From Bacillota bacterium (lineage in GTDB: Bacteria > Bacillota > Sulfobacillia > Sulfobacillales > Sulfobacillaceae): a DNA stretch of 37,348 nucleotides. The position numbers were made by a program, and so were the translations under genes. The notes beneath the pieces were generated by a model. That model saw only the letters and a list, made by a program, of their open reading frames with translations. It made no database searches and was not told the DNA's origin. Each line of letters starts with the position of its first letter. Positions within the stretch are counted from its first letter, which is position 1. Of this stretch, positions 1 to 7,741 are shown in pieces. The stretch is taken from NCBI GenBank assembly GCA_021797675.1, contig JAJZZH010000004.1, positions 1-37,348 on the forward strand. Direction: 5' to 3'.

Positions 1-73
1 CCGGATAACCACCCGGGCTAGTTTTCGGTGCCGTACACGATGGCGCGGGGTGGGAGAGATTCCATCGACCGAC

Positions 74-95
74 AGGGATGGCCACCACCATCCCT
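74..95. terminator. Hairpin, possible terminator of an upstream gene
   Basis: A perfect 8-bp inverted repeat (AGGGATGG / CCATCCCT) encloses a 6-nt loop. No T-run follows, so termination is only a guess. No coding region is recognisable in positions 1-495. Confidence 0.3.
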
Positions 96-152
96 ACTCG
101 GCGTTGCGCTGCTAAGAGAGAATCTCGGCCGACCAAACCGTTACTTGCTTAC

Positions 153-197
153 CCAGGAGTTTGGTGGGTGGTATACCTAAATAGTTACCAGGAGTTT
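153..197 (+). repeat. Direct repeat CCAGGAGTTT upstream of transporter promoter
   Basis: The 10-mer CCAGGAGTTT occurs at 153-162 and again at 188-197, a 35-bp period, directly upstream of the -35 element at 212. Position and spacing would suit a DNA-binding activator or repressor of the transporter operon. This is inference; no regulator gene is visible in the window. Confidence 0.35.
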
Positions 198-211
198 CTG
201 TTAGGAGATGC

Positions 212-241
212 TTGACATCTTTGGGTAATATATGATATAAG
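212..241 (+). promoter_or_regulatory. Sigma-A-type promoter of the ABC transporter operon
   Basis: A consensus -35 TTGACA (212-217) is followed after 18 bp by TATAAG (236-241), one mismatch from the -10 consensus. Transcription would start near 248, giving a leader of about 250 nt before the first permease gene. The -10 region contains the motif TATGATATA (231-239), which recurs near two other genes in the window. Confidence 0.6.
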
Positions 242-495
242 ATTTACGGATAGTCAACTTACAAAGCCAATCAACCCAGTCAAATGGGGAATCCATGAAA
301 TGTGGGAGACACCCATAGGGCGTTATCACTCTGAATACTAGCCTAGCGATGAGCCGACCGGGGTGCGCGGGCATTGGGGTGCTGCTGGTGAATCCGGTTG
401 TGCTGATCGGTTGGTCGTATGTGGTGTGAGATCGTGACGCCACCTATCCTTGCAATCAAGTTTGCGTATTCGGGCCGAGAAAGAAGTGGCTACCA

Positions 496-1476
496 GTGAG
501 GGTCCAAGGAGAGATGGTAACACGGTCAAGAGGTGGCCCTTTGGGACTGAAGAAACCGGGCATTCGGAGCCATTGGCATACGTTTAACAAAAACAAGGCA
601 TTGTTTACACTGTCTATGCCCGCCTTGATTTATATCTTCGTAATGTCTTATCTGCCCATGGTTGGTGTGGTGATCGCTTTTAAGCAGTACTACGACAACA
701 CGGGGATATTTGGCAGTCCGTGGGTTGGACTGCAGAACTTCCAGTTTTTCTTTCAAGGATCAGACGCCTGGCTGGTTACGCGCAACACGATTCTATATAA
801 CGCCGCATTCATTGTCTTCGGAATCGTTGCCGCCGTGGGACTGGCGCTGATCATGCATCAGGTGAAGGGCTCGAAACTGCTAGCCGCCTACCAAACGCTA
901 ATGCTGTTGCCCTATTTCATTTCATGGATTATCGTGGCGTACATTGTCTACGGATTCTTGTCCCAGCGGTATGGAATGCTCAATCATGTGTTGCCCGTGC
1001 TGGGGTTTAACCACGTTGCATTTTATCAATCGCCGCAGTTTTGGCCCTATATTCTCATCATTTGTAATCTCTGGCGCAACGTCGGTTTCGCGACCCTCGT
1101 CTACTTCGCGGGCATCATGGGGATTGACCCTACCTATTTTGAGGCGGCGATCGTCGACGGAGCAAGCCGCTGGCAGATGGCCCGTCTGATAACCATTCCC
1201 ATGATTAGCCAGTTGATCGTCATCTTGTTCATTATTGCGGTGGGCGGCATCTTCAACGCGGATTTCGGTCTGTTCTATTTTGTGCCCAACCAGTCGGTGT
1301 TTCTAACCAATGTGACGCAGGTTATCAACACCTACGTGTTCAATGCCCTGATGTCTCTTGGCAATATCGGGATGGCGGCCGCCGTGGGCTTGTACCAGTC
1401 GTTTGTGGGCTTCGTTCTCGTGCTGTTCACCAATTGGGTAGTGCGACGCATTAGTCCCGATCATTCGTTGTGGTAA
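496..1476 (+). CDS. ABC sugar transporter permease, LplB/YtcP type
   Basis: Integral membrane permease of a carbohydrate-uptake ABC transporter, of the LplB-type family that works with a second permease and an extracellular binding protein. About six hydrophobic helices are visible. The cytoplasmic EAA loop reads EAAIVDGASRWQMARLITIP near residues 216-235, the site that contacts the ATPase. The start is uncertain: GTG 496 is the longest, ATG 514 has AAGGAG only 2 nt upstream, and TTG 541 follows GAGGTGG. It is first in a three-gene operon with the genes at 1519 and 2492. No ATPase gene is present, as is common for systems that share an MsmX-type ATPase (known for Firmicutes; inferred here). 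Confidence 0.9.
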   Translation: MRVQGEMVTRSRGGPLGLKKPGIRSHWHTFNKNKALFTLSMPALIYIFVMSYLPMVGVVIAFKQYYDNTGIFGSPWVGLQNFQFFFQGSDAWLVTRNTILYNAAFIVFGIVAAVGLALIMHQVKGSKLLAAYQTLMLLPYFISWIIVAYIVYGFLSQRYGMLNHVLPVLGFNHVAFYQSPQFWPYILIICNLWRNVGFATLVYFAGIMGIDPTYFEAAIVDGASRWQMARLITIPMISQLIVILFIIAVGGIFNADFGLFYFVPNQSVFLTNVTQVINTYVFNALMSLGNIGMAAAVGLYQSFVGFVLVLFTNWVVRRISPDHSLW

Positions 1477-1518
1477 AACGCCTTGCTGGGACTCGAATTG
1501 GGAAATGGGGTAGGTATC

Positions 1519-2403
1519 GTGAAAGATGCTCGCGGGATCACCGCAGTAATCATCCACATCGTGCTCGGGTGCCTAAGCGCCTTCTTTCTGATTCCCCTGC
1601 TGTTGGTCGCGTCCATCTCACTGACCCAGCAGCAGTGGGTAAATGCGCATGGATTTAGCCTCTGGCCGCATGTCTTTTCGCTCGAGGCCTATCAGTATAT
1701 CCTGCAAGCACCTTCCATCCTGTTGCATGCCTATGGGGTGACGATCTTCATCACCGTGGTGGGAACGACCGCGAGTTTACTGATGGTCACCTTGATCGGT
1801 TATGTCATTTCGCGACCCGACTACGCCTACCGGGGGGTGACCACGCTCTACATCTACTTCACGATGCTATTTAGCGGGGGTTTGGTGCCGTTTTACTTCC
1901 TCATGACCAAGTACCTGCATCTCGGCAATACGGTCTGGGCGATGATTGTGCCGGGTCTGGTCAGTCCGTTTTATGTTCTGGTGATGAAGGGCTTTCTGGC
2001 CAAGATTCCTATGGAAATCATCGAGGCGGCAAAGATTGACGGCGCAGGCGAATGGCGCATCTTTTTTCGGATTGTGCTTCCGATGGCCACCCCGGCGCTG
2101 GCTACGGTCGGCGTCTTCACGTCCTTCGCCTACTGGACGGAGTGGTTCAATGCCTTGCTGTTCACTACGACCCAAAGTTTGACGCCGATCCAGTTGCTGT
2201 TATATCGGATCTTCGACGATATCTCCCTAATCACGTCGAATCCCCAGGCCGCCGCGGCGTTGCATTTGAGTTTCGAGAAGATCCCCACCACGGCGTTGGA
2301 AATGGCCATGGTCATGTTCGTGGCGGTACCCATTTTGGCGGTGTTTCCGTTGCTTCGCCGCTATTACGTGCAGGGCCTGACTGTAGGCTCGTTGAAGGGG
2401 TGA
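1519..2403 (+). CDS. ABC sugar transporter permease, LplC/YtcP type
   Basis: Second permease of the transporter, related to LplC/YtcP. It has six predicted membrane helices and the EAA loop EAAKIDGAGEWRIFFRIVLP, which mates with the nucleotide-binding subunit. I prefer GTG 1519 as start because GGGGTAGG lies 4-5 nt upstream and the protein then begins MKDARGITAV just before the first helix; an in-frame TTG at 1483 has no ribosome site. It follows the first permease by 42 nt and precedes the binding protein by 88 nt, so co-transcription is expected. The two permeases would form a heterodimeric channel for an oligosaccharide whose identity cannot be read from sequence. Confidence 0.9.
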   Translation: MKDARGITAVIIHIVLGCLSAFFLIPLLLVASISLTQQQWVNAHGFSLWPHVFSLEAYQYILQAPSILLHAYGVTIFITVVGTTASLLMVTLIGYVISRPDYAYRGVTTLYIYFTMLFSGGLVPFYFLMTKYLHLGNTVWAMIVPGLVSPFYVLVMKGFLAKIPMEIIEAAKIDGAGEWRIFFRIVLPMATPALATVGVFTSFAYWTEWFNALLFTTTQSLTPIQLLLYRIFDDISLITSNPQAAAALHLSFEKIPTTALEMAMVMFVAVPILAVFPLLRRYYVQGLTVGSLKG

Positions 2404-2491
2404 TGCCAGGGGAACAACAGTGGGGCGACGACGGAGTGAAACGGCATGATTGACAACTACAAAACGACAACTCTATAAAGGGGGTTTTCAT

Positions 2492-4093
2492 GTGAAATTG
2501 CAGAACAGGACCGTCAGACTGGCCTCGGTAGTGGCTTTGACCGGCAGCTTGGGGTTGGGGAGCGTCGGTTACGTCTACGCTGGGCTCGTTAGGCCGGCAC
2601 GGGTCAACCCCGTGACTATCAATTGGTATTATCCAGAAACCAACTCCAAGCAGGCGGCCCCACCGAATCTATCCCAGGTGGAGGTGGCGATCAATCGCAT
2701 TGCCGTGCCCAAGATCGGAGTGCGGGTCAACCTGCAACCTATCGCGGAGGGCCAGTATGCGCAGAAGATGGCGCCGATGCTGCAGACGGGAGAGGCTAAC
2801 GGCATCGTATGGACGTCGAATTGGATGTTGCCGTTCACGACTGAGGTGGGTGCCCACGCCTTTAAGCCGTTGAATCATCTGATTGCTCAGCGCGGCCAGG
2901 GCCTGGAAAGAGTGATCGGGGCTAAGTTCTTGAAAGGCACGGCGGTCAACGGAACGATCTACGGGATTCCCAATATTCAACTGGAAGTGCGGCACTCGGG
3001 CATCTATGGCATCCTCCTCACTAGTAACGTCAAAAAAATTGCATATCCGCTGAAGCTCAAGCATGTTACGGCATTGAATTACTGGACTTCGCCCACGGTG
3101 AACTCGCTGGCGCACCTGCACAAATTTCTCTTGGCCGTCCATAAGGCGTTGCCTGAGGTAACTCCGCTTCAGCTGTCGGCAGGCTATGATGGTTTCGACT
3201 CGACATGGTACGGATATTGGACCGTTCAACCCAGCGCTTGGGATCAGAACAACCCTAACCTGCCATTTTTCATTAGGATCGGCAAGTACGGGAAGACCCC
3301 GCCCAAAATCACGTTGGCCCTGAACGCGCAAAAGCAGTTTATTGCGATGATGCATGAATGGTATCAACAGGGGCTGATCAACAAGAATGCCGGGACCATG
3401 ACCAGCAGCCAAACCATGGCTGCTCCGCTTGGGTCCAGTGTGATGATTGGGTGGAACAATGCGCCGGATTGGACGGGAACAACGGGCGCTCTTCCGGCCA
3501 GTGAGGTTGGAAAATACCGGGATCTCCTTTTCTACTTTAACAATGGACCATTGCATGGGGCGTACGAATTCGTCGGCGACCAGTCGACTATCAACGCCAT
3601 TGCGGCGGGAACTACCCACCCGCGGCACGCGATGGCACTGCTGAACATGGTCAACACGAACGCCCGGGTGTACAATCTGTTGGTGAACGGCATTGCGGGC
3701 GTGGACTACACGAAGACCGGACCAAACAGGATTAAGTACACAAAGTCCGGCTCCACGTGGTTTCAGAACAGCAGTTGGGTGATGGGTGACGTGTTCAACG
3801 GATATATGACCAACACTTCGCCAGGATATTCATTCAACCTGGTCAAGAAATGGAACTCCAGCGGGATCGCGTCGCCAGCTGTCGGGTTCACGTTCAATCC
3901 GACTTCGGTTCAGTCGCAAATCGCGAATATGAGTAGCGTGGCCAGTCAATGGGTGCAACCGTTATTCAACGGGGTATATCCCGTCAGTAAGTTCAACCAG
4001 TTCGAACATCAAATGCAGGCAGCCGGCCAGGCGCAGGTCTTAAAGGCCATGCAGCAACAGTTCGATGCCTGGTGGAAAGCGGCTCATTCCTGA
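2492..4093 (+). CDS. Extracellular solute-binding protein of the sugar ABC transporter
   Basis: Substrate-binding component, about 533 residues, of the size usual for LipO-like partners of LplB/LplC permeases. GTG 2492 is chosen because AAAGGGGG lies 7 nt upstream; the TTG at 2450 would add 14 polar residues before the signal. Residues 1-30 form a Sec signal peptide with a probable cut after YVYA. There is no lipobox and no cysteine anywhere in the protein, so it is not a lipoprotein, unlike most Firmicutes binding proteins. It may be held by the permeases or wall, or be released. Many Trp and Tyr residues are present, typical of carbohydrate pockets. A terminator-like hairpin follows at 4110. 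Confidence 0.85.
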   Translation: MKLQNRTVRLASVVALTGSLGLGSVGYVYAGLVRPARVNPVTINWYYPETNSKQAAPPNLSQVEVAINRIAVPKIGVRVNLQPIAEGQYAQKMAPMLQTGEANGIVWTSNWMLPFTTEVGAHAFKPLNHLIAQRGQGLERVIGAKFLKGTAVNGTIYGIPNIQLEVRHSGIYGILLTSNVKKIAYPLKLKHVTALNYWTSPTVNSLAHLHKFLLAVHKALPEVTPLQLSAGYDGFDSTWYGYWTVQPSAWDQNNPNLPFFIRIGKYGKTPPKITLALNAQKQFIAMMHEWYQQGLINKNAGTMTSSQTMAAPLGSSVMIGWNNAPDWTGTTGALPASEVGKYRDLLFYFNNGPLHGAYEFVGDQSTINAIAAGTTHPRHAMALLNMVNTNARVYNLLVNGIAGVDYTKTGPNRIKYTKSGSTWFQNSSWVMGDVFNGYMTNTSPGYSFNLVKKWNSSGIASPAVGFTFNPTSVQSQIANMSSVASQWVQPLFNGVYPVSKFNQFEHQMQAAGQAQVLKAMQQQFDAWWKAAHS

Positions 4094-4109
4094 AAAGTGA
4101 GGATTGATG

Positions 4110-4139
4110 GCCCCGCCTCGATCATGGCCTGGGGCGGGG
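4110..4139 (+). terminator. Likely terminator of the ABC transporter operon
   Basis: CCCCGCC (4111-4117) pairs with GGCGGGG (4133-4139) around a 15-nt loop, 18 nt after the binding-protein stop. The T-tail is weak (TTGTCCTAT). Confidence 0.5.
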
Positions 4140-4660
4140 TTGTCCTATGGCGCGTGGTTCTTCAATCAGGCGCTCTTGTACAATCTTGATGAAGCCGACT
4201 CAACCGACATTGTCCCCCCCACTGAGTGAAGAAGTGCTTGGGATTGAGGCCATATGAAAATGATTGGTCGCTCTTGGATACGGCGGGGATGGCGGCTGTG
4301 GTCGAGACGTCACGGTGGATGGTGATGGTAGCAGGAAGATCTGTGCTCTGCTCTTTAGTGTGTGGGAACCTGGCGGAACGTAAACTGGCATGAGCCGTTG
4401 CGGAGTATCCAGCGTCGACTACCGGTGGTTGCGATGATGGAGGATAGGAAGGGATAGCCGGGGACCTTTCTCCCCGCCTGCTATGTGTCTTTAGGCGAGG
4501 CTGAGCGTGCGCCAAGAAGGCCTTGGGGACGGTGTGATGGTGCGTCTTCGCCTGAGCTGTGACCGATCGACCGAGTGCGGCCTGTATGGCTTGGAATGCA
4601 AAAACGGGAGAACCCACGAGTTTTTCGGACAGGACAAAGTGGCCGCGTGAAAACTAGGGG
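4140..4660. other. Intergenic stretch without recognisable gene
   Basis: About 520 bp between the transporter operon and the toroid protein. Reading frames on both strands are short, arginine- and proline-rich and resemble no family I know. It presumably contains the promoter of the next gene, but I found no convincing -35/-10 pair. Confidence 0.5.
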
Positions 4661-6616
4661 ATGGTGAGTGCATTGGCAGGCCAAATGAACGAGCGGATTT
4701 ATGATCCGACAGGTCAACAAAAGCGCCGGATCGCAGTGTACAGGGCGGTGGCGCACTATCTCGAGAACGGGTTTGACGACACCGGTCGGTGGGTGCACCC
4801 GGAACCGTCAATGGGCAGCCTCAGAGAACGTCTGTGGAGCGTCATCGCGTTTTTAGGTTCCGGTCGCCCTGAACTCGTGTCGAAGGCACGTGGAATCGTT
4901 GAAGCGTCCGCCTATCGGCCGGACGAATTTTCGCCGATGGCCGCAATTCAGTTACTCTTGCGGTACGATGGGCAGCTCGCGGGATCTCCCGCGCGATCTC
5001 TCGAAGATTATCTGGGGAGCGTCATCGATCGCTTTCTTGCCCCGCGCATGGGCTTTGTCGGAGTGAATGACAACTTTCCCTCGATGGCCGCCTGCACCCT
5101 GGTGCTGGGTGGTGAGCACCTGGGACGACCGGATCTGGTCGAGTGCGGGGTGGCTCGGCTCCACCATTTCGACCAACTGCTTACACGGCGCGGGGTCGCG
5201 TCCGAGTACAACAGTCCCACCTACAGCGCGGTTCAATTGCTGGCCTTAGCAGAAATCGGTAACTGGGCCCAGCAGGCGGCGGCACGGAAATTGGCGATAG
5301 CGTGCGAGGAACGGATTTGGCGAGATGTGCTCGGACATTATCATCCGCCGACCTCAGGATTCGCGGGCCCGTTCTCCCGCGCGTATACGGTGGACTCGGT
5401 GGGGCATGTGCACCAGGCGCATGAGGTGCTGTATGGGCTGGTGGGCGAACGGATGGTCATTCATCCGGGCAACACGATTCTGGCCTCGTCCGAAGCTGTT
5501 CCTGGGGAAGTGATCCATATTGGGGTGCGGTTCATGCAGGTGAGTGCGGCCTGGATGGCCACGCCGGACTACCACTGTCCTGCCGACCTCGTGGAAGCGC
5601 TGATGGACAAGACCTATCCCTACGTAATGGTGGCGACCACGGAATATGGGCCCTCCACCGATGCCCCGTCGACCAAAATGGCCGATGCGAGCGTCGTCGA
5701 GCGTGGTGAACTCGACGAATATCCTGCGGGACAGGGGATAATTTCGACCTATATGACGGAAGATTACGCACTCGGGGTGGCGGAGCACTCATTTCACTCC
5801 GGTGTACAGACCGACGCGTTTCACGTGCGCTACCGGCGGACGGCGGAAGTGCGGTCTTCCGCGGACGTGGCCACGGTCTATACGCGGTATCTTGTCAATG
5901 ATAAACGGCCAGGGGAGGCGAGTCCTCAACAGTCGATGATCGCGGGCAGCCCGTGGTTGCTCCCCGACGAAGGGCGCAAGCTCGGGATTCAGCATGAGCA
6001 TACCGCCATGCTGTTGTACAAACCCAAGGTCTACGGCCGCCAGGGCGTACGAAGCCTGAAGCTATCGTTGGTGCTGCCGGCCCAGTACGGGCGAGTCGAA
6101 GAGATCTGGCTGGGCGACCACCGATTGGAGACGCTAGCGGGGGAGAGCGTTGAATCGTGTCCCGTCTATATCAAGGATGGACAGGTCTATCTGGCGGTCC
6201 ATCCCCTGCTGTTGACCAATCATGGCCGTCGCACGGCCGTCCGCGTGGAGCAAGCCAACGATTACATGATGGTGTCCTTTTACAATTACGAGGGGCCCGA
6301 GCGAGATTTTGCCCGCCGAGAGTTTTTATGCACAGGCAACGGCTTTGTCGCCGAGGTTTCGAGCCCCCGAGAGATCGGCGGATTTGACGCGTTTCGCCAG
6401 CAGATGGCGGCGGCGGTCGCGCAGGACGAGCTCTTCACCTGCGACCACTATCGAGGGGTCTCTTTGCGACGGACGCGTTACGCACGGCCGGGATTGATCA
6501 TCGAGGCCGAGTGGAGCCCGGTGAGCGAGGGGGTGAAACGTGCGACGGTCAATGGACGCGTGCCTGAGCGTCCAAGACTTTGGCTGAAGGGAGGCCATGA
6601 CGCCTGGCCCACATGA
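4661..6616 (+). CDS. Putative cytoplasmic polysaccharide lyase-like (alpha/alpha)-toroid protein
   Basis: A 651-residue protein without signal peptide. Residues about 20-340 are helical with repeated hairpins and a SEYNSPTYSAVQLLALAEI segment, resembling heparinase II/III-like and related (alpha/alpha)-toroid lyases. The second half (about 350-651) is beta-rich, as expected for the sandwich domain of such enzymes. Conserved-looking His, Tyr and Glu residues (HVHQAHEVLYG, QHEHTAML) may form the active site, but I cannot assign a family or substrate. The start is unclear: ATG 4661 directly abuts AGGGG, and GTG 4664 or ATG 4685 are alternatives. Placed after a sugar transporter, it probably processes imported oligosaccharides in the cytoplasm (inference). 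Confidence 0.6.
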   Translation: MVSALAGQMNERIYDPTGQQKRRIAVYRAVAHYLENGFDDTGRWVHPEPSMGSLRERLWSVIAFLGSGRPELVSKARGIVEASAYRPDEFSPMAAIQLLLRYDGQLAGSPARSLEDYLGSVIDRFLAPRMGFVGVNDNFPSMAACTLVLGGEHLGRPDLVECGVARLHHFDQLLTRRGVASEYNSPTYSAVQLLALAEIGNWAQQAAARKLAIACEERIWRDVLGHYHPPTSGFAGPFSRAYTVDSVGHVHQAHEVLYGLVGERMVIHPGNTILASSEAVPGEVIHIGVRFMQVSAAWMATPDYHCPADLVEALMDKTYPYVMVATTEYGPSTDAPSTKMADASVVERGELDEYPAGQGIISTYMTEDYALGVAEHSFHSGVQTDAFHVRYRRTAEVRSSADVATVYTRYLVNDKRPGEASPQQSMIAGSPWLLPDEGRKLGIQHEHTAMLLYKPKVYGRQGVRSLKLSLVLPAQYGRVEEIWLGDHRLETLAGESVESCPVYIKDGQVYLAVHPLLLTNHGRRTAVRVEQANDYMMVSFYNYEGPERDFARREFLCTGNGFVAEVSSPREIGGFDAFRQQMAAAVAQDELFTCDHYRGVSLRRTRYARPGLIIEAEWSPVSEGVKRATVNGRVPERPRLWLKGGHDAWPT

Positions 6617-6928
6617 AGTTCGGAAGCCACGGGATCATTGGTGCAATCGTTATCCGAGACACGCTAAGCGCTGAAACCCAGTTTGCGCTCTAAACCGCTC
6701 TGAGGTCCGATTCTTTCTCCGATTCACGGGGAACCACTTCTAACCTTGGACCAACTGCCATCATTACTCGGTCAGCAGGGTTTGGCATTCACTTAAGTTG
6801 GTTGTGCGTGCTTAGTGGAGCAAGCAAGCCCTCTTTCTCTCTGTTTTCGGAGGCCACGCGGGAGAACCGTTTAGGCCAAAGGCCTTTTGAGTCAGCCCTA
6901 TCAGACGACAAAGGACGGTGTGCGCGGT
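6617..6928. other. Intergenic / IS debris, no recognisable gene
   Basis: About 310 bp between the toroid gene and the IS1380 remnant. An ORF at 6802-7095 (+) is antisense to that remnant and not gene-like. On the minus strand the sequence could be the decayed rest of the transposase, but no motif survives. Confidence 0.4.
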
Positions 6929-7402
6929 TCACTGGGTGGCGTTTCCTCGCGCAAGCCAGCGTGTACTTCCCCTCATCGGGGCATACCCGTCGGTTCTTTT
7001 ATCGGTCCGCGAGACGCCTTCTTTCTGGGTTTTGCCGTTGTCGAAGGGCGAGACATCGCAATCTGAAGGCATATAGGACTGGCCGTCCATGGTAAGCGGC
7101 ACGAGCCGCGCGTACTTCTGGAGCAGGGCGACATTCCTTTCGCGAATAATTGCGCTCTATTGCCCGAACGGGTGAGGATCCCTCGCCGCCGCTTGGTTCA
7201 AGCGGCGGCGCACGGGGAGTGATAGCACCTGCGGAATCCCCAGACTGCAGCCAAAAATGCTAGGCCTCCATGGGATCATTGTGGGAGGGGTTGGCCAGGT
7301 TTCCGTCACGGATTCAGGTTCATACCAGACGCCACTACCTGACTGAGTTATTTTGGGTGAGTCACCACCAAAATGCTGAATCACGGCGCTGTTAATACCC
7401 AC
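6929..7402 (-). pseudogene. IS1380-family transposase remnant
   Basis: Read on the minus strand from GTG 7402, which has a strong AGGAGGTGAG site. The frame gives a start-like segment, then SLGIPQVLSLPVRRRLNQAA, an in-frame TAG at 7157-7159, then VSPFDNGKTQKEGVSRT and DGYAPM, and ends at a TGA at 6929. The motif D-x-SPFDN-x-x-x-KKEGVSRTYKG-x-DGYAP is typical of IS1380 transposases (family knowledge). The protein is far shorter than a full transposase (over 400 residues), so the gene is internally deleted, interrupted by an amber codon and truncated. It lies between two carbohydrate genes and is clearly non-functional. Confidence 0.7.
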
Positions 7403-7554
7403 GCCTCACCTCCTGAAATTGGCGCAGTGCAAAATGCTCAACATGGAATGAACGTAATTTGCGTGGGCGACCCCCTCGAACCAGCGCTAATGTTGGAAAG
7501 GGTTGTTGAACCGTCGAAATTATTCTTATTCATAATGAGACCCGTTATCGCAGC

Positions 7555-7608
7555 TTGACTCAGATTCAGCTATTGTGTATGGTAAATCATACATAATATA
7601 TCATACAC
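7555..7608 (+). promoter_or_regulatory. Promoter with overlapping palindromic operator for the beta-helix gene
   Basis: TTGACT (7555-7560) is followed after 17 bp by TATGGT (7578-7583). Overlapping the -10 is an inverted repeat TGTATG (7576-7581) / CATACA (7588-7593), and a third half-site CATACAC ends at 7608 as the mirror of GTGTATG at 7575. TATATCATA (7597-7605) is the reverse complement of the motif at 231 and 16745. The layout suggests a repressor site. The leader to the gene would be about 150 nt. Confidence 0.5.
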
Positions 7609-7741
7609 CGATAAGTAGGCTGGATTGGAGGAAAAGACTATTATCGTGCCCCTGACCATTGTGGGAACGTGCAGGTAAGCGGCGTTTTGTGAAAGGTCTG
7701 GCAGCAATCGCCATATTGTTACAAGGAGGTAGAAGCAAAAC

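Noticed and set aside
2669-3628. Minus-strand ORF of 319 codons opposite the solute-binding protein
   Set aside because: It is antisense to a convincing signal-peptide-bearing binding protein and has shadow-like composition.
6802-7095. Plus-strand ORF of 97 codons
   Set aside because: It is antisense to the IS1380 relic, Arg-rich and has no ribosome site.
7184-7210. Perfect 12-bp hairpin with a 3-nt loop, CGCCGCCGCTTG as stem
   Set aside because: No T-run on either strand; it lies inside the IS1380 transposase coding sequence, where it encodes RRRLNQAAA.
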